Source of the DNA: Croceicoccus hydrothermalis
GTDB lineage: Bacteria; Pseudomonadota; Alphaproteobacteria; Sphingomonadales; Sphingomonadaceae
Length of the DNA stretch: 64,000 nt
Direction: 5' to 3'
Assembly: GCF_022378335.1 (NCBI RefSeq)
Contig: NZ_JAIQCI010000006.1
Span: forward strand, 1 to 64,000
The translations under genes and the position numbers were made by a program. Below the pieces are notes generated by a model, which ran no database searches, was not told the DNA's origin, and worked only from the letters and a program-made list of their open reading frames with translations. This document shows, in pieces, positions 47,536-56,258 of this stretch. Every line of letters begins with the position of its first letter. The first letter of the stretch is position 1.

Positions 47536-48461
47536 CGCATTCGGCCGATCTGCTCGCCGAATGGCACGCGCACCAAACGCATAATCTGCGCCGTTCCGCG
47601 CACACCGTACGCGCGTATCAGGCCGCGGCAAAGCGCCTGCTCGATTATCTCGGCCGCGATGTGGGATGGGAACGGCTGGCCCGATGCGATGCGACGACCC
47701 TGCGCGGGCATATGGCGCGGCGGCGCGGTGACGGCTTGTCCAATGCATCGGCGGCGCGGGAAATTTCCGCGCTGAAGGCGTTTATCACCTTTGCCCGTCA
47801 ACGCATTGGAATCGAGCATGAAACGCCGCCTCGCCTCAGGGCGCCGCGGGTAAAGAAAGGTATTCCCCGCGCCGTCACCCCGGACGAGGCGGTGAACCTG
47901 TCGCACATGGTCGCGCAGGCGTCTGACGAAGACTGGATCGGGGCGCGCGACCGTGCGGTGCTGTTGCTGCTCTATGGCGCTGGGCTGCGCATTGGCGAGG
48001 CGCTCGCGCTCGATTGCGGGGCATGGCCGCCGGGGGACACGCTGACCGTCATGGGCAAGGGGCGGAAACAGCGGGTCGTGCCCATTATACCCATTGTGCG
48101 CGACGCGGTCGGGGATTACCTCGCCCGCTCCCCATGGCCGGCGCGGCCCCGCGATCCGCTGTTCCGCGGGGCGAAAGGGGGGCGATTGTCGCAGGGCGTC
48201 GTGCAGAAGACGGTGGCGGCTGCGCGGCAAATGCTGGGCCTGCCGTCATCGGCCACGCCCCATGCGCTGCGCCACAGCTTCGCCACGCACTTGCTCGCCG
48301 CGGGGGCCGATCTGCGCAGTCTGCAGGAATTGCTCGGCCATGCGAGCCTTGGCTCGACGCAGATCTATACCAAGGTGGACGCAGCGACCATGCTCGACAT
48401 CTATCGCGAGGCGCACCAGCGCGAACGCACCGCCGAGGGACAGGCGCGCGAGGGCGGCTAA
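47532..48461 (+). CDS. xerC: Tyrosine recombinase XerC-type
   Basis: A protein of 309 residues starting at GTG 47532, overlapping the hemW stop. The N-terminal SAM-like core-binding domain (LLAEWHAHQTHNLRRSAHTVRAYQ) is followed by the catalytic domain with LYGAGLRIGEALAL (Arg I), VMGKGRKQRVVPI (Lys), HALRHSFATHLL (His-x-x-Arg) and LLGHASLGSTQIYTKVD (His and Tyr nucleophile). This fits the chromosomal dimer-resolution recombinase rather than a phage integrase, given size and context. Confidence 0.9.
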   Translation: MTHSADLLAEWHAHQTHNLRRSAHTVRAYQAAAKRLLDYLGRDVGWERLARCDATTLRGHMARRRGDGLSNASAAREISALKAFITFARQRIGIEHETPPRLRAPRVKKGIPRAVTPDEAVNLSHMVAQASDEDWIGARDRAVLLLLYGAGLRIGEALALDCGAWPPGDTLTVMGKGRKQRVVPIIPIVRDAVGDYLARSPWPARPRDPLFRGAKGGRLSQGVVQKTVAAARQMLGLPSSATPHALRHSFATHLLAAGADLRSLQELLGHASLGSTQIYTKVDAATMLDIYREAHQRERTAEGQAREGG

Positions 48462-48970
48462 TCATCCTCCCGGCGGCGCAATTCGCGCGAGATGCGGCGC
48501 CGGTCGCGGGACGAGCGGGTCGCAAGCTGTGTTTCGAGCAGGAAATAGAGCAGGCTTACGAACACGCCCATCATCGCCGCGATCCACGCCGCCGCAACCC
48601 ATGTGCCGAGCGGCGGGCGGATGAAGGCCGACACGAACATCAGGCTGACCACGATACAGATCATCAGCGCGGACCCGGTGCTGAAATTAATGGCGACATG
48701 CGCGAATTTCTGCCGCCGCAGAAGGGCCGGCAATTCCTGCACCTCCCGGTCGAGCCCGCCGCGTTCTGCCCTGCGTTCGAGCCGTTCGACCCGGTCGACG
48801 ATCCATGTCAGCCGCTGATTCATGACGTTCAGCATCGCCGCCACCGCGGCCAGCAGGAACGCCGGCGCCAGCGACAGTTGCAGGATCTGCTGGACCCGCG
48901 CCGTGCTGGCGGTGCGAGACACGAGGTCGGAGGCGATCTGCGTATTCACGGCGAGGATATCGGGGATCAT
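48458..48970 (-). CDS. DUF2721 membrane protein
   Basis: About 170 residues from the ATG at 48970, with GAGG 5 nt upstream. Three hydrophobic segments: about 30-50, 90-110 and 120-140. The motif LQLSLAPAFLLAAVAAMLNVMNQRLTWIVDRVERLE is typical of DUF2721. Cytoplasmic ends are rich in Arg. Function unknown. Its stop overlaps the convergent recombinase stop by 4 nt. Confidence 0.85.
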   Translation of the reverse strand: MIPDILAVNTQIASDLVSRTASTARVQQILQLSLAPAFLLAAVAAMLNVMNQRLTWIVDRVERLERRAERGGLDREVQELPALLRRQKFAHVAINFSTGSALMICIVVSLMFVSAFIRPPLGTWVAAAWIAAMMGVFVSLLYFLLETQLATRSSRDRRRISRELRRREDD

Positions 48971-49010
48971 GTCGCCTCGATACGCCGGGCGGTGAGCCAT
49001 ATCAACCCGA

Positions 49011-49634
49011 TCACGTCGGCGGATCGCGTGGATCGTGGTTCACGGCCTTCCACGTCATCACGCGGTAGATGTAGAACACGGTCATCACCACGACGAGCAC
49101 GAGAACCGCATCGCCCATGTAATGTTCGAATTCCCGGAACCAGCGCGCCATCAACCCCGCACCCCAGATGAGCGCCGCATTCCAGATTGCCGTCCCCGCC
49201 AGCGTGTAGATCAGGAATTTCCAGTGCCCCATATGCGCAAGACCGGCCGGCAGCGAGATGATCGTGCGCATCAAGGGCGAAAACCGCAGGAAGAACACCA
49301 CCCACTGGCCCCAGCGGCGGAAAAATCGGCTCGTCGCCTCCACCTGCCGCCAGTCCATGGTGAGCCAGCGTCCGTGCCGGTCGACGAACGGGCGCATGCG
49401 TTCATATCCCAACCTGTCGCCGAGCAGGAACCACGCATAATTGCCGAGCGTCGCACCCAATGTGCTCCACACGAGCAGGGGCCAGAACGCCATCCGCCCC
49501 TCCGCCACGGCGACGCCCGCGACGCCCATGATGACCTCGCTCGGCAAGGGCGGGAAAATATTTTCCAGCGCCATCAGGAACGCGATGCCGACATAGCCGC
49601 CACCCTCGATGATCGAGACGATCCAGTCGCTCAT
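49011..49634 (-). CDS. DedA family membrane protein
   Basis: A protein of 207 residues. DedA/SNARE-associated (VTT) domain: MALENIFPPLPSEVIMGVAGVAVAEG, FFRRWGQWVVFFLRFSPLMRTIISLPAGLAHM and about five hydrophobic segments. DedA proteins are linked to lipid scramblase activity, undecaprenyl-phosphate recycling and proton homeostasis. The conserved Glu and Arg residues are present. It follows no gene closely; 41 bp separate it from the DUF2721 start. Confidence 0.9.
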   Translation of the reverse strand: MSDWIVSIIEGGGYVGIAFLMALENIFPPLPSEVIMGVAGVAVAEGRMAFWPLLVWSTLGATLGNYAWFLLGDRLGYERMRPFVDRHGRWLTMDWRQVEATSRFFRRWGQWVVFFLRFSPLMRTIISLPAGLAHMGHWKFLIYTLAGTAIWNAALIWGAGLMARWFREFEHYMGDAVLVLVVVMTVFYIYRVMTWKAVNHDPRDPPT

Positions 49635-49737
49635 CCCGCGATCGCCGATGCCGAAGCGTCATTCATGCCTGTTGGTCCATAACGGTACCCCAACCCCTGG
49701 AACCGGCAAAAGCTCCGACACCCGGCTCGTGCGGAAA

Positions 49738-50706
49738 TCAGGATCGCGCCCGCGCGGCGATCCGGCGCTCAATCGCGGTCCAGATCATGCCGGCGCAATC
49801 GCTGTTATTGAAACGGTCGATGGCGACGATGCCGGTGGGCGAGGTCACGTTGATCTCGGTCAGCCATTCGCCGCCGATCACGTCGATGCCCACGAACGTC
49901 AGCCCCTTTTCACGCAGGTCCGGCCCCATCGCATCGCAGATCTCACGCTCACGCGGGGTCAGATCCGCCGCCTCGGCAAAACCGCCCTGCGCCAGGTTGG
50001 ATCGGAACTCCCCCTCGCCCGGCTTGCGATTGATGGCGCCGGCCACCTCCCCGTCGATCAGCACGATGCGCTTGTCGCCCTTCGCCACTTCGGGAAGGAA
50101 GGGCTGCACCATGTGCGGTTCGGGCCAGGTCTGATTGAACATTTCCATCAATGCGGAAAGGTTCGCGCCATCGGCATCGACGCGGAACACCGCCTTCCCC
50201 CCATTGCCGTGCAGGGGTTTGAGCACGATCGCGCCGTGCTTTTCCTGAAAACGCCGCACCTCCTCGATCCGCCGGGTGATGAGCGTGGGCGGCATGAAGC
50301 GCGCGTAATCGAGAACATAGACCTTTTCCGGCGCATTGCGCACCGAAACCGGGTCGTTCACCACCAGCGTCTCACCCGCAATCCGCTCCAGCAGCCAGGT
50401 GCCGGTGAGATAGCCGATGTCGAACGGCGGATCCTGTCGCATCAGCACGACATCGACATCGCGGCCAAGGTCGATCGTGCGATGATCGCCCATGTCGAAA
50501 TGAGCGCCGGCAACATCGCGAACCGTCACCGGCGCGGCAAAGGCGGTGACGCGCCCGTCCTGCCAGCTCAACGAACGCACGTCATAATGGAACAGCGTAT
50601 GGCCCCGGCCCTGCGCCGCCATCATCAATGCAAAGCTGCTGTCGCCTGCGATGTTGATCGAATCCATCGGGTCCATCTGGACGGCGACGCGCAATTGTTC
50701 GGACAC
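49738..50706 (-). CDS. gshB: Glutathione synthase
   Basis: An ATP-grasp ligase of 322 residues joining gamma-glutamylcysteine to glycine. Shows VAVQMDPMDSINIAGDSSFALM, a RQDPPFDIGYLTGTWLLERI motif, VLKPLHGNGGKAVF and a C-terminal FVGIDVIGGEWLTEINVTSPTGIVAIDRF. Downstream of yraN and rsmI on the same strand, 39 bp after yraN. Confidence 0.96.
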   Translation of the reverse strand: MSEQLRVAVQMDPMDSINIAGDSSFALMMAAQGRGHTLFHYDVRSLSWQDGRVTAFAAPVTVRDVAGAHFDMGDHRTIDLGRDVDVVLMRQDPPFDIGYLTGTWLLERIAGETLVVNDPVSVRNAPEKVYVLDYARFMPPTLITRRIEEVRRFQEKHGAIVLKPLHGNGGKAVFRVDADGANLSALMEMFNQTWPEPHMVQPFLPEVAKGDKRIVLIDGEVAGAINRKPGEGEFRSNLAQGGFAEAADLTPREREICDAMGPDLREKGLTFVGIDVIGGEWLTEINVTSPTGIVAIDRFNNSDCAGMIWTAIERRIAARARS

Positions 50707-50745
50707 TGGGCAATTCTCCGCAAAGCTTCGGGCGTTTTCGGCAGA

Positions 50746-51096
50746 TCAGAACTGCCCCGCGTTTTCCAGATGGCGCGGCATGTGGCCGGGCGCAAGGAGC
50801 AGCACGTCGATCCGGCAATCGTCGCCGTCCTGCATATAGTCGTGCATGGCGATCGCGGCGGCGGCGCTGACCCGTGAAAGGCGCCGTGCATCGATGGCGG
50901 TGTCGAGATCGGCGGCGCGGGCACGCCATTTCACTTCCACGAACACGACCATGGTTTCGCGCCGGGCGACGATGTCGATTTCGCCGCCCGCATTTCGGAC
51001 CCGCTCGGCAAGGATGCGATACCCCTTCGATTGCAGATATTGCGCGGCGCTGCGTTCGGCGGTGCGGCCACGCTTTTCGGCGATTTGCCGCTTCAT
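50746..51096 (-). CDS. yraN: YraN family endonuclease-like protein
   Basis: A protein of 116 residues. UPF0102/YraN: AAQYLQSKGYRILAERVRNAGGEIDIVARRETMVVFVEVKWR carries the PD-(D/E)XK-like GEID...FVEVK pattern. The ATG at 51096 overlaps the rsmI stop as ATGA, so the genes are translationally coupled. Role uncertain; a resolvase-like nuclease fold is proposed for the family. Confidence 0.9.
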   Translation of the reverse strand: MKRQIAEKRGRTAERSAAQYLQSKGYRILAERVRNAGGEIDIVARRETMVVFVEVKWRARAADLDTAIDARRLSRVSAAAAIAMHDYMQDGDDCRIDVLLLAPGHMPRHLENAGQF

Positions 51097-51956
51097 GATG
51101 ATTTCAATTCCATGGCGCGGGCATAGAGCGCCTTGCGATCGAGGCCGTGCGCCTTGGCGACATGGGCGGCGGCCTGGCTCGGCTTGCGCTGCGCCATTTC
51201 GGCGCGAAGGGCCGCATCGACGTCGATATCCTGCGCCGCCGTCGCCACCGGCGGGCCGATCATCAAGACGATCTCCCCCTTGGGCGGGTGCGCGGTGTAG
51301 TGATCGGCCAGCGCGGCGGCCGATGCCGTGCGGCATTCCTCGAACTTCTTGGTCAGTTCGCGCGCGACGGAGACTTCCCGCTCCGGGCAGGTGGCCGCGA
51401 TCGCACCCAACGCCGAAACCAGCCGCGGCCCGGTTTCGTAGAACACCAGCGTCGCTTCCACCGCGCCCAGTTCGGCGAGCACGTCGGCGCGCGCCTTGTC
51501 CTTCGCCGGAAAGAACCCAGCGAACAGGAACCGGTCCGTCGGCAGGCCCGACAGGGTGAGCGCGACCACCGCCGCGCTCGGCCCCGGCAGGCTGGTGATG
51601 GGAAGACCCGCCTCGCGCGCCGCCCGCACCAGCCTGTATCCCGGGTCGGAGATCAGCGGCGTTCCCGCGTCCGACACCAGCGCGACGGCATTGTCCGTCA
51701 TCAGCCCGAGCAGATAGTCGCGCGTGTCCCCGCTCGCATGATCGTCATAACGCAACAGCCGCTTCTTCACCCCGATATGGTGGAGCAGTTTTCCCGCGAC
51801 GCGCGTATCCTCGCACGCGACAGCGTCGCAGCGGGAGAGCACATCGGCGGCGCGAATTGTCATGTCGCCAAGATTGCCAATCGGCGTGGCGACAATATAA
51901 AGACCCGGAGAAAGGGGCCTGCCATCATGCTGGCCGGGAACGGCATTTTCGGTCAT
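51093..51956 (-). CDS. rsmI: 16S rRNA (cytidine1402-2'-O)-methyltransferase RsmI
   Basis: A protein of 287 residues that methylates C1402 of 16S rRNA. Motifs: LYIVATPIGNLGDMTIRAADVL, ACEDTRVAGKLLHHIGV, LVSDAGTPLISDPGYRLV and LPGPSAAVVALTLSGLP. Start ATG at 51956 (MTENAVPGQH). The open frame continues upstream antisense to the next gene and is not part of the protein. Divergent from the LpoA-like gene, the conserved arrangement. Confidence 0.96.
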   Translation of the reverse strand: MTENAVPGQHDGRPLSPGLYIVATPIGNLGDMTIRAADVLSRCDAVACEDTRVAGKLLHHIGVKKRLLRYDDHASGDTRDYLLGLMTDNAVALVSDAGTPLISDPGYRLVRAAREAGLPITSLPGPSAAVVALTLSGLPTDRFLFAGFFPAKDKARADVLAELGAVEATLVFYETGPRLVSALGAIAATCPEREVSVARELTKKFEECRTASAAALADHYTAHPPKGEIVLMIGPPVATAAQDIDVDAALRAEMAQRKPSQAAAHVAKAHGLDRKALYARAMELKSS

Positions 51957-51995
51957 GGCATCGTGATGCACGTGTATATCGAGGAGTTGCAAGCA

Positions 51996-53219
51996 ATGTT
52001 TGAACGGGCCGCAGCCAATCTGGCGGACAAGCCGGCGGCAGGGGAACGCCCCGGCACGCTCACGCGCGGGGCGTTCCTTCGCCGCGGGCTGACGGGCGCG
52101 CTTGCGCTTTCGCTCGCCGGGTGCGCGGGCATCATTCCGGGCAGCGACCGCGCCCCGCCCCCGCCCCCGCCGCCAAGCGATACGGGGCCGACCGCCGAAC
52201 GCCTCCCCGACGCGGACGAGGATCGGCACCGCGTCGCCCTGCTCGTGCCATTGTCCGGCGACAATGCGGCGGTGGGCCAATCCATCGCCAATGCGACCAC
52301 GATGGCGCTGCTCGACACCAATACGTCCAACATCCGCATCACAACCTACGACACGGCGAGCCAGCCCGGCATTGCGGCGGAGCGTGCGATCGCGGATGGC
52401 AACCGGCTCATCCTTGGCCCGCTTCTTTCGGACAATATCGACAATATCGCCCGCGTCGCCGGCCCCGCGCGCGTGCCGATCATCAGCTTCTCCAACGACA
52501 GCCAGGCTTCGGGCCGCGGCGTCTATATCATGGGACAGGTGCCGGAACAGTCGATCGACCGCACGATGCGCTATGCCGCGGGGCAAGGCGTGCGCGATTT
52601 CGCGGCGCTGGTTCCCGAAGGGGAATATGGCCGCCGCGCGTCGGAGGCGATGGTACGCACCGCGCGCGATCTCGACGTGCGGATCGCCGGCGTCGAAACC
52701 TACGACCGCAGCGCGAGCTCCATCACGGCGGCTGCCGATCGCCTTTCGGCGCAGGGCGGGTTCGGCGCGGTGCTGATCGCCGATGGTGCGCGTGTCGCGG
52801 TGCGCGCGGCGCCCCTGCTGCGCGACCGGAACGCCTCGGCCCGGTTCCTCGGCACCGAATTGTGGAGCGGAGAGGCGGACATCGCCGAAAGCAGGGCGCT
52901 GCGCGGTGCGTGGTTCTCCGCCATTTCGGACGGACGCTATCGCCGGTTCAGCGACAGCTATCGCTCCCGCTTCGGCAGTGCGCCCTATCGCGTGGCGACG
53001 CTGGGCTACGATGCGGTGCTGCTCGCCATCAATATCGCGCAGGATTGGCCCGTCGGCACGCGCTTCCCGCTTGAAAAGCTGGAGGACGAAGGCGGTTTCA
53101 TCGGGCTTGACGGGGCGTTCCGTTTCGATCGCGACGGCGAGATCGAACGCATGTTCGAAGTGCGCGAAGTCACCGCGAACGGCATGCGCGTCGTGTCGGA
53201 GGCACCCACCGCCTTTTGA
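51996..53219 (+). CDS. LpoA-like penicillin-binding protein activator
   Basis: A lipoprotein of 407 residues (lipobox LAGC near residue 50) with an ABC-type periplasmic-binding fold: HRVALLVPLSGDNAAVGQSIANATTMALLD, LILGPLLSDNIDNIARVAGPARVPIISFSND and a C-terminal GLDGAFRFDRDGEIERMFEVREV. In proteobacteria LpoA activates PBP1A at the outer membrane. This alphaproteobacterial version lacks the N-terminal TPR domain of the enterobacterial protein. Start ATG at 51996 with GAGGAG about 10 nt upstream. A proline run (PPPPPPPP) follows the lipobox. Confidence 0.85.
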   Translation: MFERAAANLADKPAAGERPGTLTRGAFLRRGLTGALALSLAGCAGIIPGSDRAPPPPPPPSDTGPTAERLPDADEDRHRVALLVPLSGDNAAVGQSIANATTMALLDTNTSNIRITTYDTASQPGIAAERAIADGNRLILGPLLSDNIDNIARVAGPARVPIISFSNDSQASGRGVYIMGQVPEQSIDRTMRYAAGQGVRDFAALVPEGEYGRRASEAMVRTARDLDVRIAGVETYDRSASSITAAADRLSAQGGFGAVLIADGARVAVRAAPLLRDRNASARFLGTELWSGEADIAESRALRGAWFSAISDGRYRRFSDSYRSRFGSAPYRVATLGYDAVLLAINIAQDWPVGTRFPLEKLEDEGGFIGLDGAFRFDRDGEIERMFEVREVTANGMRVVSEAPTAF

Positions 53220-53263
53220 TGCGATGCGGCGTCCGACGGACCGCGGCCAAAACGGGACATAAG

Positions 53264-53295
53264 CCGAACGGCGCGCTTGCCAGTGCGCCGTTCGG
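53264..53295 (+). other. Strong hairpin just upstream of parE
   Basis: CCGAACGGCGC (53264-53274) and GCGCCGTTCGG (53285-53295) form a perfect 11-bp stem with a 10-nt loop, ending 12 nt before the parE ATG. No T-run follows. Could terminate the LpoA-like message or fold in the parE leader, which shows no obvious ribosome site. Confidence 0.6.
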
Positions 53296-53307
53296 GCCGC
53301 TAGTCTG

Positions 53308-55311
53308 ATGGCCATGTCAGACGACGATCTTTTCGAAAACGCGCCCTCGCCCTCGGGGGAAAACTACGACGGCTCCTCGATCGAGGTGCTCGAAGGGCTG
53401 GAACCGGTGCGCCGGCGCCCCGGCATGTACATCGGCGGCACCGACGAACGCGCGCTGCACCATCTCGCCGCCGAAGTCATCGACAACGCCATGGACGAGG
53501 CGGTCGCCGGCCACGCCAACCGGATCGAGGTCACGCTTGAGGAAGGCAACCGCCTGACGGTGAGCGACAACGGTCGCGGCATTCCGGTCGACGAACACCC
53601 CAAATATCCGGGGCAATCCGCGCTCGAGGTGATCCTGACCACGCTGCATTCCGGCGGCAAGTTTTCGGGCAAGGCCTACGCGACGAGCGGCGGCCTCCAC
53701 GGTGTCGGCGTGTCGGTCGTCAACGCGCTCAGCAGCCTGACGCGGGTCGAGGTCGCGCGCAACAAGGAGCTGTTCGCACAGGAATTTTCGCGCGGGCTGC
53801 CGCAGGGCAAGCTTGAAAAGATCGGCGCCGCCCCCAACCGCCGCGGCACCACGGTCAGCTTTACCCCCGACACCGAGATTTTCGGCAAGCAGCAGTTCAG
53901 GCCCGCGCGCCTGTTCCGCCTGACCCGGTCGAAGGCGTATCTGTTCGCAGGGGTCGAAATCCGCTGGAAATGCGCGGCTTCGCTGGCGAGCGACGATGTA
54001 CCGCAGGAGGCGGTGTTTCAGTTTCCCGGCGGGCTTGCCGACCATCTGCGCGAACAGATCGGCAGCCGCGAATGCGCCACGACCGATTTCTTTGCCGGAA
54101 GTCAGGATTTTCCGAAGGGCGAGGACGGTTCGGATCAGGGGCGCGTCGAATGGGCGATCGCCTGGCCGCTCTATTCCGATGGTTCCTACAGCTGGTATTG
54201 CAACACCATCCCGACGCCCGACGGCGGCACGCATGAGCAGGGTCTTCGCGCCGCGCTGACCAAGGGATTGCGCGCCTTTGCCGAACTGACCGGCGTGAAG
54301 AAGGCCAAGGACATCACCCCCGACGATGTCACCAATGGCAGCGAGATCATGCTCTCGCTCTTCATCCGCGACCCGCAGTTTCAGTCGCAGACGAAGGACC
54401 GCCTGACCTCGCCGGAGGCTGCGCGGCTGGTCGAAAACGCGATGCGCGACCATTTCGACCATTTCCTCACCGCGAACATGGACAGGGGCAAGGCGCTGCT
54501 GTCCCAGGTGATGGAGCGCATGGACGAACGCCTGCGCCGCAAGCAGGAGCGCGAGGTCAAGCGCAAGACTGCCACCAATGCGCGAAAACTGCGCCTTCCC
54601 GGCAAGCTGACCGATTGTTCGGGCGAACCCGGCCGCGACACCGAATTGTTCATTGTCGAAGGCGACTCCGCCGGCGGCAGCGCAAAGCAGGCGCGCGACC
54701 GCAAGACGCAGGCGATTCTGCCCATTCGCGGTAAGATCCTGAATGTCGCCTCGGCCAGCCTCGACAAGATCCGCGCCAATTCGGAAATCGCGGACCTGAT
54801 GCTCGCCATCGGTTGCGGGGTGCGCAAGGATTGCGACCCGGACAATCTGCGTTACGACCGCATCATCATCATGACCGACGCCGATGTCGACGGCGCGCAT
54901 ATCGCGACGCTGCTGATGACATTCTTCTTTCAAGAAATGCCCGACATCGTGCGCGGCGGTCACCTTTATCTGGCGCAGCCGCCGCTTTACCGGCTCACCG
55001 CGGGCAAGGAGAGCCGCTATGCCCACGACGATGCCCATCGGGCCGAGTTGGAGGCGACGGTGTTCAAGGGCAGGAAGGTCGATGTCGGCCGGTTCAAGGG
55101 CCTTGGCGAGATGAATCCGCAGCAATTGCGCGAAACCACGATGGCCCCCGAAAGCCGCAGCCTGATCCGCATCACCCTGCCCCCCGAATTCGAGCAGCGC
55201 GCCGCGGTCAAGGAGCTTGTCGATCAGCTCATGGGCCGCAATCCCGAGCATCGCTTCAACTTCATTCAGAACCGCGCCGGCGAACTCGACCGCGACATGA
55301 TCGACGCCTGA
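53308..55311 (+). CDS. parE: DNA topoisomerase IV subunit B
   Basis: A type II topoisomerase ATPase subunit of 667 residues. GHKL motifs are VIDNAMDEAVAGHA, DNGRGIPVDEHP and SGGLHGVGVSVVNALS. The TOPRIM region has VEGDSAGGSAKQARDRKTQAILPIRGKILNV and MTDADVDGAHIATLL. The length and motif set fit ParE rather than the longer GyrB. An ATG at 53314 is an alternative start. Confidence 0.94.
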   Translation: MAMSDDDLFENAPSPSGENYDGSSIEVLEGLEPVRRRPGMYIGGTDERALHHLAAEVIDNAMDEAVAGHANRIEVTLEEGNRLTVSDNGRGIPVDEHPKYPGQSALEVILTTLHSGGKFSGKAYATSGGLHGVGVSVVNALSSLTRVEVARNKELFAQEFSRGLPQGKLEKIGAAPNRRGTTVSFTPDTEIFGKQQFRPARLFRLTRSKAYLFAGVEIRWKCAASLASDDVPQEAVFQFPGGLADHLREQIGSRECATTDFFAGSQDFPKGEDGSDQGRVEWAIAWPLYSDGSYSWYCNTIPTPDGGTHEQGLRAALTKGLRAFAELTGVKKAKDITPDDVTNGSEIMLSLFIRDPQFQSQTKDRLTSPEAARLVENAMRDHFDHFLTANMDRGKALLSQVMERMDERLRRKQEREVKRKTATNARKLRLPGKLTDCSGEPGRDTELFIVEGDSAGGSAKQARDRKTQAILPIRGKILNVASASLDKIRANSEIADLMLAIGCGVRKDCDPDNLRYDRIIIMTDADVDGAHIATLLMTFFFQEMPDIVRGGHLYLAQPPLYRLTAGKESRYAHDDAHRAELEATVFKGRKVDVGRFKGLGEMNPQQLRETTMAPESRSLIRITLPPEFEQRAAVKELVDQLMGRNPEHRFNFIQNRAGELDRDMIDA

Positions 55312-55405
55312 TCGCGGGCCCCAAGATACGGCGGGGCTTGTCCCAATGGCCGGGACCGTGGCACGAAGGCACGCGAACACGAACACACGATCGGCAGGAC
55401 AGGCA

Positions 55406-56254
55406 ATGAAAGAACGTTTCGAAGGCACCAGCAACTATGTGGCGACCGACGATCTCAAGGTCGCGGTCAACGCCGCGGTGACGCTGCGCCGCCCGCTGCT
55501 CATCAAGGGGGAACCGGGCACGGGCAAGACCGTGCTCGCCCATGAAATAAGCAAGGCTACCGGTGCGCCGCTCATCGAATGGAACGTCAAATCCACGACG
55601 AAGGCGCAGCAGGGGCTTTATGAATATGATGCCGTCGCCCGCCTTCGCGATGGACAGCTTGGCGACGAGCGCGTGCACGACATCGGCAATTACATCCGCA
55701 AGGGCAAGCTGTGGGAGGCGTTCACCAGCCCGGACCTCCCCGTGCTGCTCATCGACGAGATCGACAAGGCGGATATCGAGTTTCCGAACGACCTTCTTCA
55801 GGAACTCGACCGGATGAGCTTCGACGTTTACGAAACCGGCGAGCGGGTCGAGGCGAAGGAACGCCCCATCGTGGTCATCACCTCGAACAATGAGAAGGAA
55901 CTGCCCGACGCGTTCCTTCGCCGCTGCTTCTTCCACTACATCAAGTTTCCGGACCGGGAGACGATGGAGGCGATCATCGCCGTCCACTTCCCGGATATTC
56001 AGAACCGCCTGGTGAGCGAGGCGCTCGAAATCTTCTACGAATTGCGGGAGGTTCCGGGCCTGAAGAAGAAGCCCAGCACGTCGGAACTGCTCGACTGGCT
56101 GAAACTGCTTCTGGTCGAGGACATGCCGATGGACGTGTTGCAAAGCCGCGACTCTGCAAAGGCGATCCCTCCCCTGCACGGTGCCCTGCTCAAGAACGAG
56201 CAGGATGTGATGCTGCTCGAAAGGCTGGCCTTCCTCGCCCGGCGGGAGCGGTGA
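55406..56254 (+). CDS. MoxR-type AAA ATPase
   Basis: About 282 residues from the ATG at 55406 (MKERFEGTSNYVATDDLK). AAA motifs: Walker A IKGEPGTGKTVLAHE, Walker B PVLLIDEIDKADIEFPNDLLQELD and sensor ITSNNEKELPDAFLRRC. MoxR ATPases act with VWA proteins as chaperones for metal-enzyme maturation. It is 4 bp upstream of a CoxE-like VWA gene, a standard pair. Confidence 0.92.
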   Translation: MKERFEGTSNYVATDDLKVAVNAAVTLRRPLLIKGEPGTGKTVLAHEISKATGAPLIEWNVKSTTKAQQGLYEYDAVARLRDGQLGDERVHDIGNYIRKGKLWEAFTSPDLPVLLIDEIDKADIEFPNDLLQELDRMSFDVYETGERVEAKERPIVVITSNNEKELPDAFLRRCFFHYIKFPDRETMEAIIAVHFPDIQNRLVSEALEIFYELREVPGLKKKPSTSELLDWLKLLLVEDMPMDVLQSRDSAKAIPPLHGALLKNEQDVMLLERLAFLARRER

Positions 56255-56258
56255 AAAC

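Noticed and set aside
47532-48461. Phage integrase for the island
   Set aside because: It is 45 kb from the att site, overlaps hemW, and has XerC-like size and motifs.
51957-53315. N-terminal extension of the rsmI frame
   Set aside because: Antisense to the LpoA-like gene and not RsmI-like.
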